Assembly: GCF_014695725.1 (NCBI RefSeq)
Contig: NZ_JACJOU010000015.1
Coordinates: 124,001 to 188,000, forward strand
Length of the DNA: 64,000 bases
Reading direction: 5' to 3'
DNA from: Microcoleus sp. FACHB-672
GTDB taxonomy: Bacteria > Cyanobacteriota > Cyanobacteriia > Cyanobacteriales > Oscillatoriaceae
Below are positions 38,287 through 47,999 of the stretch, one piece after another. The position numbers and the translations under genes were made by a program. The notes under the pieces are model-generated. The model was not told the origin of the DNA and did no database searches. It saw nothing but the letters and a program-made list of their open reading frames with translations. How positions within the stretch are numbered: the first letter of the stretch is position 1; every line of letters starts with the position of its first letter.

Positions 38287-39645
38287 CTATTTAGCTTTAG
38301 CAGGTGTTTTAGTCGGTTTAGTTGTCTTCGCCGGCACTGCTGTTTCGGCGCGATTTCCTCCTTTTGCCGCAATTTCTTGCTTTAATACTTCTACCGCTTT
38401 CGCATATTGAGCATCTTCTGGAGAGCCGATTTTCGTAATATCTTTACGCAATACGAGCTTCTGCTCTTCCGACAGTTCCAGCACCACATCTGGATCGATT
38501 CCATGCTTATTAATATCTCGCCCGCTGGGAGTGAGATACTTCGCAATCGTCACAGCTAGCCCAGAACCATCGCCCAATCCGCGCACAGATTGCACCAAAC
38601 CTTTGCCAAAGGTTTTAGTCCCGATTAAAACTGCCCGTTTGTTATCTTGTAATGCCCCTGAGAGAATTTCGCTAGCGCTTGCAGAACCCCCATCCACCAG
38701 CACCACCAAAGGCTTATCCGTTAAAGCGCGTTTATTGGCACTTTGACGATCCATTTCACCGCGTCGATTTACGGTTGAAACAATCGTGCCATCTTGCAAC
38801 CACATCCGGGCAATATCGATACTGCCGTTAAGCAATCCACCGGGGTTAGAACGCAGATCCAAAACATAGCCAGTCACGTTCTGCTTTTCTAAATCTTGGA
38901 TTGCATCCCGCATTTCCTTGGGGGCATTAGAACTAAATTGATTCAGGCGAATATATCCAATGTCTCCTGTCGGAGTTTTGCGTAAAGAATGGCGAACGGG
39001 ATGAATCTCAATTCGCACGCGTGTCAGCCGAAAATCTAACTGTTGCTTCCCGCGTAAAATGGTGAGGGTCACGTCTGTGCCGGCCTGCCCCCGGATCAGG
39101 TTCACCGCCTGATTCACATCCATCCCTTCGGTACTTGTGCCATCAATTTTGACAATAAAATCTTTAGCCAAAATCCCTGCACGGAATGCCGGTGTTTCTT
39201 CGATCGGCGAAATTACGATCAGCTTTTTCGTTTCCTCATCTTGAGCTAACTGAAGCCCTACGCCGGTGAGTTCCCCCTGCGTATCAATCTGCATATTTTG
39301 GAACTCTCGCGGGTCCATAAACCGGGTGTAGGGATCGTTAAGCTTCTCCAGCATTTCTCGGACTGCTTTGTAAGCATCCTCTTTGCTGTTATAAGGCCGG
39401 CCCAGATACTCACTACGAATGGCCTGCCAATCTACTTGGTTGAAGGTGGCATCCACATAGTTGCGGTCAATTATCTGCCAAACTTCATCAACCAGTTCTT
39501 TGGGGCTATCCTGAAAGAAAGCCTGACCTTTGAGGTGAATACTAGCTCCTGTAATTGCGACCGCGCTAACCATAACGACAGTTGCGCCTACAACGAGTCC
39601 ACGTCTTGTTAGTTCCATAGGATTGCTGAGCCGGAAAGGAAACAT
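38287..39645 (-). CDS. Carboxyl-terminal processing protease (S41 family)
   Basis: Exported serine protease of 452 residues of the Ctp family that cleaves C-terminal tails of periplasmic or lumenal proteins; which paralogue (ctpA, B or C) cannot be told. A signal or anchor helix (LVVGATVVMVSAVAITGASI) is followed by the N-terminal helical domain, a PDZ domain (about 120-210, with GVGLQLAQDEETKKL), and the S41 core with Ser323 (GGSASASEIL) and Lys348 (TFGKGLVQS) as catalytic dyad. The C-terminus is an Ala/Lys/Thr/Pro-rich tail. An internal start, MELTRRGL, is also possible. It lies 95 bp downstream of ispG on the same strand. Confidence 0.92.
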   Translation of the reverse strand: MFPFRLSNPMELTRRGLVVGATVVMVSAVAITGASIHLKGQAFFQDSPKELVDEVWQIIDRNYVDATFNQVDWQAIRSEYLGRPYNSKEDAYKAVREMLEKLNDPYTRFMDPREFQNMQIDTQGELTGVGLQLAQDEETKKLIVISPIEETPAFRAGILAKDFIVKIDGTSTEGMDVNQAVNLIRGQAGTDVTLTILRGKQQLDFRLTRVRIEIHPVRHSLRKTPTGDIGYIRLNQFSSNAPKEMRDAIQDLEKQNVTGYVLDLRSNPGGLLNGSIDIARMWLQDGTIVSTVNRRGEMDRQSANKRALTDKPLVVLVDGGSASASEILSGALQDNKRAVLIGTKTFGKGLVQSVRGLGDGSGLAVTIAKYLTPSGRDINKHGIDPDVVLELSEEQKLVLRKDITKIGSPEDAQYAKAVEVLKQEIAAKGGNRAETAVPAKTTKPTKTPAKAK

Positions 39646-39740
39646 TGCAATGGCATTTCGCTCACTCTAACACAGGCAATGGGAGGACGTGTTCAACACA
39701 TCTGTCAACCCTCGCCAGTTAAGTCATTTTGGATAAATTT

Positions 39741-40967
39741 TTAGGGATCAACCCACCGGCCATCGGTTTTGATTAAATTAATTAACTCCTCAACTCCCCG
39801 ATCTTCTGGGACTTTTTTGATTTCTTCCCGCCCGCGATATAAAGAAATGTAGCCGGCTTGTTTTCCGACATAGCCATAGTCAGCATCCGCCATTTCTCCA
39901 GGGCCATTGACAATACAGCCCATGACTGCAATATCCAGGCCGGTGAGATGTTTGGTTGCTTCTCGCACCTTGTGCAGCACTTCTTCTAAGTTAAATAAAG
40001 TGCGACCACAAGAAGGACAGGCCACATACTCCACCATCGTTTTCCGCAAACCCAGTGCCTGCAGAATGCTGTAGCAAACAGGAATTTCTTTTTCTGGGGC
40101 TTCCGTAAGGGAGACGCGAATCGTATCCCCAATGCCATCGGCTAACAGGGTGGCAATGCCGGCAGTAGACTTAATCCGTCCATATTCCCCATCGCCGGCT
40201 TCTGTAACGCCTAAATGTAGGGGGTAATCCATTCCCAACCCATCCATACGCTGTGCCATCAGCCGGTAGGCGGCTAACATTACCGGCACCCGCGACGCCT
40301 TCATCGAAATCACGATATTACGGAAATCTAACGACTCACAGATGCGGATAAATTCTAAAGCAGATTCCACCATGCCTTCTGGGGTATCACCGTAGGTAAA
40401 CAGCATCCGTTCACCCAGAGAACCGTGATTGACCCCGATTCTCATCGCTTTTCCTTGATCGCGAAGAGAAACAACTAAAGGTTTTAGCGTTTCGCGTATT
40501 TTTTCCCCAATTTCATCAAATTCAGTTTGGCTGTATTCGGTTCTGTCAGCTTTGGGCTTTTCAAACACATATAGCCCCGGATTGATCCGCACCTTATCCA
40601 CGTGCTTCGCCACTTCCAAGGCGATTTTCATGCCATTGTGATGCACGTCGGCTACCAGGGGGACTTGCTGGTAAGTTTCAATCAGTTTTTGCTTAATTTC
40701 CGCCAGGGCTTTGGCGTGTGCCATACTCGGCACGGTAACGCGCACGATCTCACAGCCAATTTCATGCAGGCGACGAATGCCGGCAACCGATCCGTCAATA
40801 TCAAGCGTGTCTTCATTAATCATTGACTGCACCACCACAGGGTAGCCGCCGCCGATGGTGACATTGCCCACCTTAACAGGGCGTGTTTTGCGCCGGTGGA
40901 TGGTGGTATCGGTAGAGAATTGACTGGTAGAGGCGTTAGAAGTTGTTAAAGTGGGCAGAGTTTGCAT
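39741..40967 (-). CDS. ispG: 4-hydroxy-3-methylbut-2-en-1-yl diphosphate synthase
   Basis: Iron-sulfur enzyme of the MEP pathway that turns MEcPP into HMBPP for isoprenoids (carotenoids, phytol, quinones). The 408 residues contain the TIM-barrel opening ([25 protein letters not shown]) and the C-terminal [4Fe-4S] ligands in VACPSCGRT and [12 protein letters not shown]. Length fits the cyanobacterial form, which takes electrons from ferredoxin. Cytoplasmic. Probably co-transcribed with the downstream protease. Confidence 0.96.
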   Translation of the reverse strand: MQTLPTLTTSNASTSQFSTDTTIHRRKTRPVKVGNVTIGGGYPVVVQSMINEDTLDIDGSVAGIRRLHEIGCEIVRVTVPSMAHAKALAEIKQKLIETYQQVPLVADVHHNGMKIALEVAKHVDKVRINPGLYVFEKPKADRTEYSQTEFDEIGEKIRETLKPLVVSLRDQGKAMRIGVNHGSLGERMLFTYGDTPEGMVESALEFIRICESLDFRNIVISMKASRVPVMLAAYRLMAQRMDGLGMDYPLHLGVTEAGDGEYGRIKSTAGIATLLADGIGDTIRVSLTEAPEKEIPVCYSILQALGLRKTMVEYVACPSCGRTLFNLEEVLHKVREATKHLTGLDIAVMGCIVNGPGEMADADYGYVGKQAGYISLYRGREEIKKVPEDRGVEELINLIKTDGRWVDP

Positions 40968-41169
40968 AAAGCTATCGTTAATTGCGGCGATCCTCTCTGT
41001 TTATCAGGTTGCCACAGAAGGTGCCGGTTTGGTTGACAAAGTTGGGTGAAGACAGGAAGTAGGCAATTTTACTCTAGATATAGTTGTTCTCACGAGCCAA
41101 GCCGGCTCAACATTTTATGCCAAGATTGAGATCAACACGCGATTCGACAAGCGGAATCAACTACGCTGC

Positions 41170-41530
41170 GTGAATTTAACGCTAAGAAATACATTAGGCA
41201 GACGTTACAAAATTATTAATTACTTAGGCTGGGGAGGGTTTAGAACGACCTTTGTAGCTGAAGATAAACATCTACCCAGCAAGTCAGTATGCGTTGTCAA
41301 GCAACTCAAGCCGAATGCTGCGGATGATCCAGTGGCTTTGCAGGCGGCAAGGCATCTGTTTAACCAAGAAGCCGAAGTTTTATTCTTATTAGAAAGTCAC
41401 AATCAAATTCCTCGCCTTTTTGCTCACTTTTAAGAAGAGTAAGAGTTCTATTTATTTCAAAAATCTACAGAAGGGCATGAGCTGCGTCAAGAACTTCCCA
41501 TTGACCAGAATTAAGTGAAGGTCAAGTTAT
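41170..41530 (+). pseudogene. Decayed partial copy of the downstream Ser/Thr kinase
   Basis: The frame beginning near 41170 translates to a kinase N-lobe (GRRYKIINYLGWGGFRTTFVAEDKHLP ... VVKQLKPNAADDP) closely matching the intact kinase at 41808. It stops at TAA after FAHF, then continues in the same frame as an aligned copy (EFYLF, EGHELRQELPIDQ) broken by further TAA stops, and fades after about 41530. The original ATG appears as ACG at 41179-41181, aligned with the intact ATG, and the 40 bases upstream are also alike. So this is a dead tandem duplicate that includes the upstream region. Confidence 0.85.
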
Positions 41531-41807
41531 TATGGAGAGCTGTAATGTAAATTACTAAAATTTAATCTAACTATGCTTTACATCAAAATGGATAAGTAAA
41601 GTCATCTCATTGAATTTTATTTAGGCAACGAATGCCGGCAAGGGCGCTACCAATGAATGCTGTCGGGTTAGCTTTCTGAGAGAGGTCATGAAGTAAAGCA
41701 TCAGTCGCTTAATTGCCCATTTTATTGCTCAAACCTCCCAGAAGCTTTAAAATGTGCTATCAACTGAGAATTCAGCAAGCGAGATCCCCTACGCTGCTTG
41801 ATATCTA
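41531..41807. other. Intergenic remnant between pseudogene and kinase fusion
   Basis: About 280 bp with no ORF. Its last 40 bases resemble the sequence upstream of the pseudogene and should contain the promoter or leader of the intact gene. Confidence 0.5.
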
Positions 41808-44330
41808 ATGCTAAGACAAATAGTAGGTGGGCGCTATCAAATTATTAGCCACTTGGGAGGTGGAGGCTTCGGCACAACCTTTGTGGCTGAAGACCGGCAT
41901 TTACCGGGTAACCCGCGATGCGTCGTAAAACAACTCAAGCCTAAGGCTGTCGATAACCCAACCGCTTTAGAGGCGGCAAGGCGTCTGTTTGAGCGCGAAG
42001 CCGACGTGTTGTACAAATTGGGAAGTCACAATCAGATACCTCGGCTTTTTGCTCACTTTGAAGAAGATCGAGAATTTTATTTAGTTCAAGAATTAATTGA
42101 AGGACATGAGCTGCGTCAAGAATTACCTGTTAACCAACAGTTAAGCGAAGCTCAGGTTGTTTGTATTTTACGAGAAATTCTAGAAGTTTTAGTTTTTGTC
42201 CATCAGCAAGATGTCATCCATCGGGATATTAAGCCTTCTAATTTAATTCGATGTCGGCAGGATAAAAAGATTGTTTTAATCGACTTTGGGGCAGTCAAAC
42301 AACTAGGAACTCCAGCCATTAACTCTCAGGGACAAACAAGTTTTACGATTGCTATCGGTTCACCCGGTTATATGCCCAGCGAACAAATGGCCGGCAAGCC
42401 CCGCTTTAGCAGTGATATCTATGCGGTGGGAATGATTGGAATTCAAGCCCTCACCGGCTTACATCCAAGAGGCTTACCAGAAGATCCTAATACTTGTGAA
42501 ATTATTTGGCGTGATCGTGCGGAAGTCAGTTTAGAATTTGCTAAAGTTATCGACAAAATGGTGCGTTATGACTTTCGTGAACGCTATCAATCAGCCAGGG
42601 AAGTGCTGGAAATTTTTAAGTTTTTCCAGTCGAGACGCTTATCTACTCTTAAAACTATCCCGGTGATATCTGGAAAATCTCAACTTGATTTATCAACCAC
42701 CAAATTAATTATTAGCGATAATCTCAGTTCTGCGTGTGGAATTGATTACAGCAGGCTGCGAAATTTTCTAGCAGCCGAAGAATGGAAAGAAGCCGATCAA
42801 GAAACGGCGGCTGTGATGCTGAAGGCTGCCGGCAGAGAGCAAGAAGGCTTTTTGAGAGCTAAAGATATTGCTGAACTTTCCTGTCAAGACTTGCAAACAA
42901 TTGACACACTTTGGCTCAAGTATAGCAAAGGATGTTTTAGTTTTAGTATACAACAGCGCCTTTGGGAAAAAGTTGGGGGAAATCCTAATGCTAATTATGA
43001 AACGGAAAATTTATTTGCAGATTCCTTGGGATGGCGTGTAAAAGAAAATTGGTTAGATTATCATCACCTGATTTTTAACGTTTCTGCACCTGAAGGATAC
43101 TTGCCTCGTTTGTATTTGGGAGAGATAAAGAGTCTTCGCAGGAACGTGCCAATGGATGCTCCAAGAATGAGTTTAGGTGATTTCTTTTCTCGCATTAAGG
43201 TTTGTAAGTTACAGGAATTTACCTTGGTTTTTCCTAGAGTTAAGCCAAATATTTTAACTAACAATCTTACCAATGATCAAGAAATAAATTACACTCGCTT
43301 ACGCGATTTTCTAGCAGTCGGCCAATGGAAAGAAGCCGATGCGGAAACTTCGGCTGTGATGCTAAAGGCAAGTTTCAAAGAAAAAGAAGACTTGCTGACA
43401 GCAGACGATATTGAGAAGTTTTCTTGTGAAGCTTTGAGTATCCTTGATGAGCTATGGGTCAGGTACAGCAAAGGACATTTTGGTTTTAGTGTACAGCAGC
43501 GTATTTGGCAAAGTTGTGGAGGAAAACTTGACGCTGACGCGACAACTTGCCGTCGGTTTGGCACTCAAATTGGATGGTTTGTTAAGGATAACTGGCTTTT
43601 TTATAGCGATGCCACCTTCTCCCTCAATGCGCCGGCTGGACATCTGCCCATGTGCGATCTACGAGGCTATGGGCGTAAGATTTGGGGGTTAGTGCGCGTG
43701 TGTCTACTGTCTCGGATTGAAGCTTGTCTGCTGCAAGCCTCTACTGTTACTTGGCCAAATGTCAAGCCAGAACGTCAAGTTAACGACACTCAACGCCGGC
43801 ATAACTCGTTTGTGAGAAATCGGATCGCCGTTATTAACGGTGATATTACAGAACAACAAGTCGATGCGATTGTTTGTGCTACTGACTATTATTTCTCTGG
43901 CAGTGGTGGGGTAGATTATGCGATTCACCGTGCTGCCGGCGCTGATCTTCGAGAAGCTTGTCGGCAGTTAAAAGGTTGCGCTTGTGGGGAGGCTAAAATT
44001 ACTGCCGGTTATAACCTTCCTGCACAGTGGATTATTCATACTGTAGGGCCGAGCTGGGGAGGCGGTGCCAATCAGGAGGAGCAGAGATTAGCTGAATGTT
44101 ATCGCAACTGTTTAGTCTTGGCAGAACAGTATTCTATAAAAACAATTGCGTTTCCAGCGATTAGCACGGGAACTTTTGGCTTCCCGATGCTGTTAGCTTC
44201 CAGAATTGCAATTTGCGAAGTCAAGCGTTTTCTTGAAAGCAATTCTTCCATAGAAAAAGTTATTTTTGTTTGCTTCGAGGAATTGGCTTACGATTGTTAT
44301 TTGAATACAATTGATGGAATTTTTAGATAA
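41808..44330 (+). CDS. Ser/Thr protein kinase fused to two GUN4 domains and a macro domain
   Basis: 840 residues, four domains in one frame. (1) Eukaryotic-type kinase, about 10-275: glycine loop GGGGFGTTF, Lys41, HRDIKPSN (Asp140, Asn145), DFG 159-161, APE-like region SPGYMPSEQM. (2) GUN4 domain, about 312-435 (IDYSRLRNFLAAEEWKEAD, LGWRVKENWL). (3) Second GUN4 domain, about 493-615 (INYTRLRDFLAVGQWKEAD, IGWFVKDNWL). (4) Macro domain, about 671-835 (IAVINGDITEQQVDAIV, SGSGGVDYAIHRAAG, IIHTVGPSW, FPAISTGTFGFP). GUN4 binds tetrapyrroles; macro domains bind ADP-ribose or related ligands. No TM helix. Kinase-GUN4 fusions are known in cyanobacteria, but I do not know of one with a macro domain. 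The macro domain lacks the usual NAAN motif (CATD here). A broken copy of its N-terminus lies just upstream. Confidence 0.93.
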   Translation: MLRQIVGGRYQIISHLGGGGFGTTFVAEDRHLPGNPRCVVKQLKPKAVDNPTALEAARRLFEREADVLYKLGSHNQIPRLFAHFEEDREFYLVQELIEGHELRQELPVNQQLSEAQVVCILREILEVLVFVHQQDVIHRDIKPSNLIRCRQDKKIVLIDFGAVKQLGTPAINSQGQTSFTIAIGSPGYMPSEQMAGKPRFSSDIYAVGMIGIQALTGLHPRGLPEDPNTCEIIWRDRAEVSLEFAKVIDKMVRYDFRERYQSAREVLEIFKFFQSRRLSTLKTIPVISGKSQLDLSTTKLIISDNLSSACGIDYSRLRNFLAAEEWKEADQETAAVMLKAAGREQEGFLRAKDIAELSCQDLQTIDTLWLKYSKGCFSFSIQQRLWEKVGGNPNANYETENLFADSLGWRVKENWLDYHHLIFNVSAPEGYLPRLYLGEIKSLRRNVPMDAPRMSLGDFFSRIKVCKLQEFTLVFPRVKPNILTNNLTNDQEINYTRLRDFLAVGQWKEADAETSAVMLKASFKEKEDLLTADDIEKFSCEALSILDELWVRYSKGHFGFSVQQRIWQSCGGKLDADATTCRRFGTQIGWFVKDNWLFYSDATFSLNAPAGHLPMCDLRGYGRKIWGLVRVCLLSRIEACLLQASTVTWPNVKPERQVNDTQRRHNSFVRNRIAVINGDITEQQVDAIVCATDYYFSGSGGVDYAIHRAAGADLREACRQLKGCACGEAKITAGYNLPAQWIIHTVGPSWGGGANQEEQRLAECYRNCLVLAEQYSIKTIAFPAISTGTFGFPMLLASRIAICEVKRFLESNSSIEKVIFVCFEELAYDCYLNTIDGIFR

Positions 44331-44341
44331 AAGAGAAAACT

Positions 44342-44378
44342 AAAAAGGTAAAAGGCAACACTACCTTTTACCTTTTTT
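44342..44378. terminator. Strong bidirectional terminator
   Basis: A 14-bp stem AAAAAGGTAAAAGG (44342-44355) with CCTTTTACCTTTTT (44364-44377), with A-run on one side and T-run on the other. It serves both the kinase fusion and the convergent S1 gene. Confidence 0.9.
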
Positions 44379-44415
44379 GCTTTTAGGCTACAGAAATATG
44401 CAATTGCAATGCATA

Positions 44416-45351
44416 TTAGCTTTCTTGAGCTTTGGCCACCGGCTTTGCCGGCTCAGTGTCTTTCTTGCCCACTTTCTTTGCCCGCTGCTCAGCATCTGCC
44501 ATCACTTCGGACATTTTCTCCAGTATCTCCCCAGGATAATTTTCTAAAACACGGGTAGAGAGGGAAATTCGGCCTTTCCATTCATCTAGCTCAATGATCA
44601 CAGCTTTGATCGGCTGACCTAGCTTAAACACATCTGGAAGAGAGGAAATATAGGTTTGGCTCACCTGCTTGATATGCAGCAAGGCAGTAACGCCATCTAA
44701 ACTGACAAACACCCCAAATGGCTTAATGCTAACAATTTCACCTTCTACCAGCTCACCAACTGACAACTGGCTAACGCGATTTGCTTGAGCTATTAAGCGC
44801 TGAGATAGCACCAATTTATTCGTGTCTTGATTGATTTCTAAAAAGTTGGCTGTCAGGCGTTGCCCAATCAATTCCTCTAAATTGTCTCGCGCCACTAAAT
44901 GCGATCGCGGAATAAACCCCCGCAACCCTCGCACATCCACTGTGACGCCTCCCTTATTCGTGCCGGTGACACGCGCCTGCACGGATTGGCCACTTTCCTG
45001 CACCTGAAGCAGTTCTCCCCAAACTTTTTGCAGTTCAAGTTGCCGCAGAGAAAGCGTTACTTGGCCATCAGAATTTTGCTCTCGGATGATCAGGAAGTCA
45101 CGTTCTTCCTGCAACGGCAGCACTTCAGGCAAATTCGTAACCCGTCTCAAGGAAGCCTCTGTGATGGGGAGAAATGCCGGTGATTTACCACCGATATCAA
45201 CATACGCGCCCTCCGGGTCGTATTCAAACGCCTTGCCGCGTACCACCTTTCCCTTTGGAAACTCGTAGTCGTGTTGTTCGAGGGCTTTGGCAAAATCGTC
45301 CATCGAGAAGGACGCGTTTGCCGCTTGAGAACGGAGCGATTCTGGATTCAT
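44416..45351 (-). CDS. 30S ribosomal protein S1 (cyanobacterial short form)
   Basis: RNA-binding protein of 311 residues with three S1 OB-fold domains (about 32-100, 118-185, 200-268). The motifs GKVVRGKAFEYDPEGAYVDIG, VQARVTGTNKGGVTVDVRGLRGFIP and LVEGEIVSIKPFGVFVSLDG mark the strands. The C-terminal tail is Lys/Ala/Pro-rich. Cyanobacteria carry two short S1 proteins (rps1a and rps1b), and this resembles the second, shorter type, but I cannot decide firmly. It helps initiation on mRNAs, including those lacking Shine-Dalgarno sites. Monocistronic. Confidence 0.88.
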   Translation of the reverse strand: MNPESLRSQAANASFSMDDFAKALEQHDYEFPKGKVVRGKAFEYDPEGAYVDIGGKSPAFLPITEASLRRVTNLPEVLPLQEERDFLIIREQNSDGQVTLSLRQLELQKVWGELLQVQESGQSVQARVTGTNKGGVTVDVRGLRGFIPRSHLVARDNLEELIGQRLTANFLEINQDTNKLVLSQRLIAQANRVSQLSVGELVEGEIVSIKPFGVFVSLDGVTALLHIKQVSQTYISSLPDVFKLGQPIKAVIIELDEWKGRISLSTRVLENYPGEILEKMSEVMADAEQRAKKVGKKDTEPAKPVAKAQES

Positions 45352-45619
45352 GACAGTTCAAAGCAAGGAAACAGAGATTATTAAGTGAGGTTGCTTACCC
45401 CAACTGTGCCGGCTGTGTTGCCTTTGGGAAGGGAAAGTCGGCGGCTGACGTTAGGAGCAAACCTTGGCTTACTCACTATAGCCAATTCTCCACTGATTCA
45501 AAATAGGCAGCGATCTATGTAAAACTCGCGCCACAGGGAATGCTTGGGCTAATAGAGGCGACACCGGCACATAAATTAACAATTAAACGCACGAATGTTT
45601 AATTATTAATTTTGGCCGG

Positions 45620-47581
45620 TTAAATCAATGTGAAATCAGCACTGGTTATTGTTTCAAACGAAATTCCTGTCAGCTTTGCCAAAAATTCGCCATCTTGAGC
45701 CACTCGGATAAATGTATCAGCACCGGCTCCTTCAATCAGAATGTTGTTAAAAGCCAGCCCGGAACTTAAACCCAATAAATCTTCCCCATCTTTAAAATCT
45801 GTGATCGTGTCAGCCGCACCGGCAGTCAAACCGCCGTCACCTCTGGCGAACACAAAAGCATCCGTGCCGGCACCCCCCGTTAGGTTATCAGCCCCACTGG
45901 CACCTGTAAGCCTGTCAGCGCCTTCATTTGCAGATATTGTGTTCCCCACCTCGTTACCAAAAATCAAGTCATTTCCTGGGGAACCCACCACATTTTCAAT
46001 GATGGCGGCATAGGCAATCGTGGTGGCAAATATATCAGTCGGGTAATTCGCTCTAGAAGGATCGCTAGAAGCAACATAAGTTGCGCCGTTTAGGGCGCTG
46101 GTTGTCGTATTGTGCCCCCCCGGATTGATGTCAATGAAATAGCTTTCCGTTGCCGGCAGCGCAGAAAAATTAAAAGTATCGTTGCCGCCGGCATCCCAAA
46201 TACTTTGTTTAACACCGAGAAAGTTATTGCTATCAAATTGATAGGTTGTATTGCCGGAATTATAATCGCTGATCCCATAGATAAACTGCAAAGCGCGGCT
46301 ATCATAAGCCATCGGTGTACTTGCGCCAGCGCCGGCAAAGTTAGAACTCATTGCCGTGTTGGTGTTGTTATCTTTGGGGAAAGAAAGATAGGGTTCCTGA
46401 TCCTCTCCCTGCACCTGTTCTTCCTCTTCCACCCCATCCGCCTCATCTGGATTGTTAGGGGGAGACTCCTGGTAATTATTTGGATGTTTTAAGCCGAAAG
46501 CATGACCGAGTTCGTGAACTAATGTTTCGTAACCAAATGATCCAGGGCCAGCCGAAAAGGCATTAGGGTTGGTTTCAAAATCCCGGCTTAAGTGCAAATC
46601 TCCCCCAATTCCTTCAGCTGGGCCAGAGGAATAGGCATAGAAATTAGGCGTTCCCTTTCCATCAGAAAACATGATCCGGATCTGACCCTCATTGGGTGGT
46701 CTGTCTGGCACCTCAACAACATCGAAGGGAAGAACTTTATCATACTCTTGCATGATTTTGCGGACATTATTTTTAATGGCATCATTGACTTCTCCCACAG
46801 CCCCTTCTTCGCCTGGATATTGGAAAGCGCTCGAAGTTGTCACAAAACTGTAAGTGAGCGTGCCACCCTTTGGTACGTCCCACCTTTTATTCGGTAAAAT
46901 TAATGCATTGATGGCCTCCTCATCGTAAAAAATTGAGGGCTGCCGGTTTTCATTTGCTCCGTATTCTACATAGTGTTCAAATGCCTGCCGGAAGTTAAAA
47001 TTTTGGGTTGCCAAGTCTTGGTTGGTATTTAAATAATACTGGGGATCAAATACCAGCGAGGCACGGCGTCCCTCATTTATCCCGTAGTTGGCATAGTGGA
47101 AAAGCAGTTCCTGATTGTTTAAACCGGCTGCTACGAGATCCGGGCTATTTTGCCGATAGTAATTCGGATCAAATAATGTTGAAGCAACGCGTCCTTCCCT
47201 AACGCCATTTTCTAGATAATGTTCAAATAATGCCTGATCGTCTAGATCTGCCTCGACGAGATCGGGATTGAAACGCCGATAGTCTTCATAACTAAAAAAT
47301 GGAGACGGATCGCGTCCTTCTCTAATTCCAATATCTTGAAAATGAACCACCAATGCCCGGTTGCTCAGATTAGCTAAATCTGGGTTGGTTCTGCCGTAGA
47401 ATTCGACATCAAAAAACGGAGAAAACCTGCGTCCTTCTTCCAACCCGTGTTGTTCAAAATGTTCTCTTGCTGCTTCATCGCTAAAGTCGGCGAGGTCAGA
47501 ATAGTTACCACGGTAGAAGTCCGCATCAAAAATATTGATTGTGATCTGTGGTTCAACTGGTTGCAGAACAGCTGTGGGCAT
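45620..47581 (-). CDS. Secreted metzincin (serralysin-like) protease with N-terminal repeats
   Basis: 653-residue protein without signal peptide, probably secreted by a type I system through its C-terminal RTX part. The N-terminal 215 residues are five modules of about 40 residues (F-D-x-x-YY-x-x-NPDL ... HY...GI.EGR, starting near 18, 57, 96, 137 and 178). The catalytic domain has the zinc motif HELGHAFGLKH (356-366) and a Met-turn at STPMAYD. The C-terminus has haemolysin-type calcium repeats (SPGNDLIFGNEVGNT, GADRLTGASGADNLTGGAGTDAF). An acidic loop lies just after the zinc site (EADGVEEEEQVQGEDQ). Neighbouring genes do not include an exporter. Confidence 0.9.
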   Translation of the reverse strand: MPTAVLQPVEPQITINIFDADFYRGNYSDLADFSDEAAREHFEQHGLEEGRRFSPFFDVEFYGRTNPDLANLSNRALVVHFQDIGIREGRDPSPFFSYEDYRRFNPDLVEADLDDQALFEHYLENGVREGRVASTLFDPNYYRQNSPDLVAAGLNNQELLFHYANYGINEGRRASLVFDPQYYLNTNQDLATQNFNFRQAFEHYVEYGANENRQPSIFYDEEAINALILPNKRWDVPKGGTLTYSFVTTSSAFQYPGEEGAVGEVNDAIKNNVRKIMQEYDKVLPFDVVEVPDRPPNEGQIRIMFSDGKGTPNFYAYSSGPAEGIGGDLHLSRDFETNPNAFSAGPGSFGYETLVHELGHAFGLKHPNNYQESPPNNPDEADGVEEEEQVQGEDQEPYLSFPKDNNTNTAMSSNFAGAGASTPMAYDSRALQFIYGISDYNSGNTTYQFDSNNFLGVKQSIWDAGGNDTFNFSALPATESYFIDINPGGHNTTTSALNGATYVASSDPSRANYPTDIFATTIAYAAIIENVVGSPGNDLIFGNEVGNTISANEGADRLTGASGADNLTGGAGTDAFVFARGDGGLTAGAADTITDFKDGEDLLGLSSGLAFNNILIEGAGADTFIRVAQDGEFLAKLTGISFETITSADFTLI

Positions 47582-47999
47582 GAATTATCTCCTGGGGTGC
47601 ACCCTCCCTTATACTCAACAGTAGCGGGAGGCATCGTGTTAGAAATGAGCCATCTTTCGGAACAGAAAGCCTCCTGAGCTTAACCGGCTGTGGGGAGGTA
47701 CTGATACGGGTAGATTCTAGCAATTTGTATCATCAGTTACCGCAAACAGCAGAAACCGGGTGACATCAGATCCTAATGATTACCCGCCATTAACATTAAA
47801 GCCGGCACGAGAAAGAAAGGGAAAAGGGCAAATCAGACAAAAATGTCAAGCTTTTAGCCAATTGCTCAGTTATGTCGAGCATTTGCATCAAAACCGGCCT
47901 AAAAAAGAGAATGACTGGCCAAAAACTCATCAATGCAAGCAAAATCAAATCGAGCGAGTTAAAGTGGGGTTCTGCCATCGGCAGGATTAGCAGCCAAAT
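47582..47999. other. Intergenic region, no gene supported
   Basis: About 420 bp, probably with the metzincin promoter. A plus frame at 47760-47990 (76 residues, Gln/Lys-rich) has no ribosome site or family and is not called. Confidence 0.45.

Noticed and set aside
47760-47990. 76-residue plus-strand frame
   Set aside because: No ribosome site, unusual composition, no recognisable family.
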